Shown: positions 61,201 to 64,000 of the stretch, in pieces
Layout: every line of letters begins with the position of its first letter
How positions within the stretch are numbered: position 1 is the first letter of the stretch
Assembly: GCA_003117195.1 (NCBI GenBank)
Contig: BDSI01000104.1
Coordinates: forward strand, 62,001 to 126,000
Source of the DNA: Eudorina sp. 2006-703-Eu-15
Taxonomy: Eukaryota; Chlorophyta; Chlorophyceae; Chlamydomonadales; Volvocaceae
Length of the DNA stretch: 64,000 bases
Direction: 5' to 3'
Program-made: the position numbers and the translations under genes
The notes under the pieces: model-generated
The model's database searches: none
The model's input: only the letters and a program-made list of their open reading frames with translations
What the model was told of the DNA's origin: nothing

Positions 61201-61863
61201 ACAGGCGCTGACGTGCCGGGCGATTAATTTCACAGACCCACCTGGTCGACAGTCAGCTGCACGTTCCGCGTGTCGGTCGTGGTCATGGTCTGCAAGGCAA
61301 TCCTGTGGTCGCTGCCCACAGGTACCTTGCCGATCTGCACGGATACAACAAGATCTTTTCATCCTACACGAATAAAATGCGATTTCAAGGCGGATTGAGC
61401 AGCGTTCACGCAGGCACTGCCTTGTCCCTGCGACAATTAACGCCAACACGCGCCCATCGCCCCAAACTTCACTGGAACTTCAATTGACGCCTCCACGGCA
61501 ACGCCTAGGGACCCGATACACATCAAATACGCACCATAACCGTCCGCGTCGGACGGCGCTTGGTCTGGTAAATCGACTCACAGTACTTGTTGGTGAGCTG
61601 CATTTTGCCTGGCAACTAATATTATATGCCACCACGGCAAAAATGTTTGACAAGAGAACACGCCTGAAGAACTGGAGGAAAGAAAACGGTATCTTCTGCT
61701 AGAAAAAGTGCAATGCTAACTGTGCGGCAACCACGGCCACTTTTACCATGGGCACAGCCTCAGCCTGAACCACTGTTGCACGGGCTATATTGAAACCATA
61801 GGAAAATGAAACCAAATCGTTCGCTTCTTGTTGTCCTGGATTCGAAGCGGCCTTGCCCAGCAT
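52256..61863 (-). CDS. HDS: 4-hydroxy-3-methylbut-2-enyl diphosphate synthase (HDS/IspG), plastid
   Basis: Iron-sulfur enzyme converting MEcPP to HMBPP in the plastid MEP pathway. Exons in transcript order: 61863-61747, 61615-61535, 61334-61242, 60896-60790, 60310-60235, 59115-59044, 58197-58052, 57660-57485, 57072-56906, 56274-56101, 55586-55449, 55095-54979, 54644-54387, 54064-53903, 53465-53381, 53000-52897, 52360-52256. Total 2178 nt (725 residues), phases consistent throughout. Motifs: [119 protein letters not shown]. The cluster ligands are in CPSCGR and [10 protein letters not shown] (three Cys, one Glu). The long domain between the barrel and the cluster domain is the plant-type insertion. 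The N-terminus is the weakest part: the first exon is a read-through frame and only moderately transit-peptide-like, and another ATG exon (61952-61915) cannot be joined in phase. Confidence 0.93.
58406..58580. repeat. Purine minisatellite (GAGAGGGAGGGAG-type) in HDS intron
   Basis: About 13-bp units, repeated over a dozen times, inside the intron between exons 59115-59044 and 58197-58052. On the transcribed strand it is a polypyrimidine tract. The derived open frames (poly-Arg/Glu/Gly) are artefacts. Confidence 0.85.
60033..60168. repeat. (CCCA)n-like minisatellite in HDS intron
   Basis: About 135 bp of CCACCCAC-type repeat in the intron between exons 60310-60235 and 59115-59044. G-rich on the coding strand. 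Confidence 0.8.
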
Positions 61864-63604
61864 GGTGTCACATCATTTCCATCAACGGGCTGAACTCAAC
61901 ACATGGACACTTACTTGCTTTTCGGAAAGGTCAAGGCCCAAGCAGCAGCCATAGTGAGGAAAGCCCAGTCTCGGTAAAGCTTTGCGCACACACTCCCACA
62001 GTGGGGCGCATACATCGACTTTTTAAGGCATAAAACCTGCAACTCTAATCATGTTGGTGGGACGGCTTTATATAACTATACAAGCTGGCAAACCATGTGG
62101 CCTCCTGTGGCTTTGAACTGACCCAGGGGTCTCCGTGTACGGTGTTGCCTTAGGCCATCCACGCTCTTGGTAAATTTAAATCGCTGTGGTTTTAAGGTAG
62201 CAGTCATTATTGTCGGGCGTTGTGAAACTCAGGGTTGGTTACATGCCTACGGCAAGGGTCACGGTTTGACCCCAAGGAGTGAATGACATGCCTTGCGCCC
62301 ACAGCTGCATACCGTAACTCGTCGTCCTCTATGCAACACGGAGGAAACGTTAGAAAGATGACTATGTTGCACCTCCAGTAATCAATGGATGAAGTCATAG
62401 TCCCACATTGCTGTTTACTACAGCCCGAATTCCGATTTCCATTCTTCATCCGCCTCTTCATCCGCCTCTACCTCGTACGCGACATACGATTGACACGGCT
62501 CGACCCCCCCGACCCGCGATGCACAACCGCCGAAGAGGCGAAAGTTCGAGTTCATTCACATTCGTGTCTACATGCCCCCTCCATGAAGAGGATCGCGTTA
62601 ACGCACCCGCACCCCTGCTCGATACGGCGAATTAGCGAACACGTACGGCCAGCACGTACTCGTACGGCCGCGCAGTATGAATTGGGAGAAGACGCAAAGG
62701 AAGATGCGAGTCGGTGTGCGAAAGGAAAGAAAGCTCCATGGAGATACATACACCTGCGCGCACCTGCCACAAGAACGGGCATTCTAGGCGCCACCCACGC
62801 ATCCTGCTCCAGTACCGTCCTGCACGAATCAATAGCTGTGGCCTGAGATGCAGGCGCTTTATGGGAAGCGCACACCAGCAATATGCAAATAAGAAAAAAT
62901 TAAGTCTCGTCCTCCGCTTACGCGGCCGTGGCGGCAGCGGCTGAGGAGAAGACGGGAGGTGCCCTTCCTTCCTGCCTGCCTGTCGAAATTGGTCTGAATC
63001 TGTCTGCCCCTATCCACATCAGATCACTGTACACTGCACACCATGCGTCTGACGCTAAGTGCGACGGGGACGCCTGTAGATCAGGCCCTTGGCCCAACAA
63101 GCCAGGGTTGACATGTGGCCCAACGCCCGATGCGACCCAAGGCCGCGTGTTGCGCCTGACCGGCCAGTCGCCTACGCCACCAGCCGGCGGCGTCCGTCCT
63201 CCGGGTCGTCTGTCCCGGCCGCCTGGTCATCGGCCCAGGCTGCTGTGACCCGGACCTGGGAAGGCAGCAACCCTGCGAGGCACGCGGGCAGGCCATTGCA
63301 CCCGTCAGCGCACCCTGCCTCGTGGAGGGGTAGGTGTACGGCGCGTCCCTCAGGTGCCGTACAGAGCAGCGCACGCGGTGAACCCCTTGCCGTCCCCCCA
63401 GCCCTTGCCCCCGATTGGTGAACCCCAGGATGCCAGGGAACGCGGCCGCGGGAGGCAGTATGCTGTGGCACACAAGTGCGCAACCGATGGGGCCTCCGGC
63501 AGGGCACGAGTGACGAGGGAGGCGGTGCCTTGGACCCACTACCAACCCCCCAGCCAGGGTGTCGGCACGGCAAAATGATGTGCCACCTGGGCACGTGCAC
63601 GCAC
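61864..63604. other. Intergenic region without a supported gene
   Basis: HDS promoter and 5' UTR should lie in the first few hundred bases. No phase-consistent exon chain was found further right, although introns of the minus-strand gene at the window edge could extend here. Confidence 0.45.
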
Positions 63605-63701
63605 CTAGGGCCTTGGCCACATCCGTCGTCAGGGACTCGGTGACTGCGGCGATATCGACCTGGCCCAGCTGGCTCGACACATCGGGATCGGGAATGATCA
63701 C
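63605..63701 (-). CDS. Candidate internal exon of an unknown gene
   Basis: 97-bp open segment bounded by CCCCAG|GTGATC on its 5' side and CTAG|GTGCGT on its 3' side. It translates as VIIPDPDVSSQLGQVDIAAV then TESLTTDVAKAL. The composition and splice sites look genuine, but neighbouring exons cannot be identified within the window and I do not recognise a family. Confidence 0.35.
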
Positions 63702-63753
63702 CTGGGGGGGGCCGGAGGGATGCGGATGGTTGGGAGGTAACGGCGCCGAAACG

Positions 63754-63757
63754 TGAA

Positions 63758-63839
<82 letters not shown>

Positions 63840-63920
63840 CGTTACATATCTGCCGGGCCGACGCTGGCGGGGGGCGCTAACCCGCCCCATACGGGAGACC
63901 GCCGAAGCACTCTCCCCCGG

Positions 63921-63963
<43 letters not shown>
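63754..63963 (-). repeat. Dispersed repeat with (AC)n tail, copy 2
   Basis: A (GT)n run at about 63757-63834 is followed at 63836-63920 by the sequence shared with copy 1 at 7918, and this copy is then interrupted by a second (GT)n run at about 63922-63961. Read on the minus strand, this looks like two (AC)-tailed units in tandem or one nested beside the other. Confidence 0.7.
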
Positions 63964-64000
63964 TGTGTCAGCCCTTGACAGGGCGGCCCGTGTGCCCGTA

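Noticed and set aside
61915..61952. HDS first exon MAAAWALTFPKS with a good GTAAGT donor
   Set aside because: It ends in phase 2, and no acceptor before 61784 restores the frame; kept as an alternative 5' end only.

Overview
The window is nuclear DNA from a green alga. It is most likely a volvocine or Chlamydomonas-like member of the Chlamydomonadales. The evidence is GC-rich, intron-dense genes with GT(G/A)NG donors, exons with long Ala, Gln, Gly and Pro runs, many simple repeats in introns, and plastid genes typical of the green lineage (MEP-pathway HDS and a nuclear YCF54/LCAA). The species cannot be fixed from sequence alone. I built spliced models by hand. For seven of the eight multi-exon models below, the exon lengths sum to a whole number of codons and the phases agree at every junction. 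The exception is the frameshifted locus at 32.1-32.7 kb.

Layout. (1) 197-7381 (+): a receptor-type guanylyl cyclase cut by the window's left edge, with a membrane segment, a degenerate kinase-homology domain containing poly-Ala and poly-Gln insertions, and an apparently competent cyclase domain. (2) 7.4-14.2 kb: no gene I can support, but a (GT)n-associated dispersed repeat, a 158-bp tandem duplication and a tRNA-derived SINE. (3) 14260-16416 (-): a small coiled-coil protein of unknown function, divergent from (4) 17376-20153 (+): a coiled-coil plus SAM-methyltransferase-like protein. (5) 20-26 kb: repeat-rich, with a MYND-like fragment, a 1412-bp element with 34-bp terminal inverted repeats, and a SINE with target-site duplications. 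(6) 26395-29361 (+): a protein with an alpha-helical ARM-like part and two KEG/mind-bomb-like beta repeats. (7) 32.1-32.7 kb (-): a small gene that appears frameshifted, divergent from (8) 32989-44210 (+): tubulin-folding cofactor D in 18 exons. (9) 44.2-48.9 kb: two more SINE copies. (10) 48887-49804 (+): YCF54/LCAA, a subunit of the Mg-protoporphyrin monomethyl ester cyclase, with an apparent GC-AG intron. (11) 52256-61863 (-): plastid HDS/IspG in 17 exons. (12) The right edge holds one candidate exon of an unknown minus-strand gene and a second copy of the (GT)n-associated repeat.

The genes do not form one pathway. TBCD acts in tubulin folding, and the guanylyl cyclase in cGMP signalling. 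HDS and YCF54 converge and both supply chlorophyll synthesis (phytyl precursor and ring closure), but nothing in the sequence shows co-regulation. The most unusual signals are a near-perfect 42-bp intronic hairpin in TBCD, a short motif recurring in introns of two unrelated genes, the pseudokinase-cyclase architecture, and two tRNA-derived SINE families.
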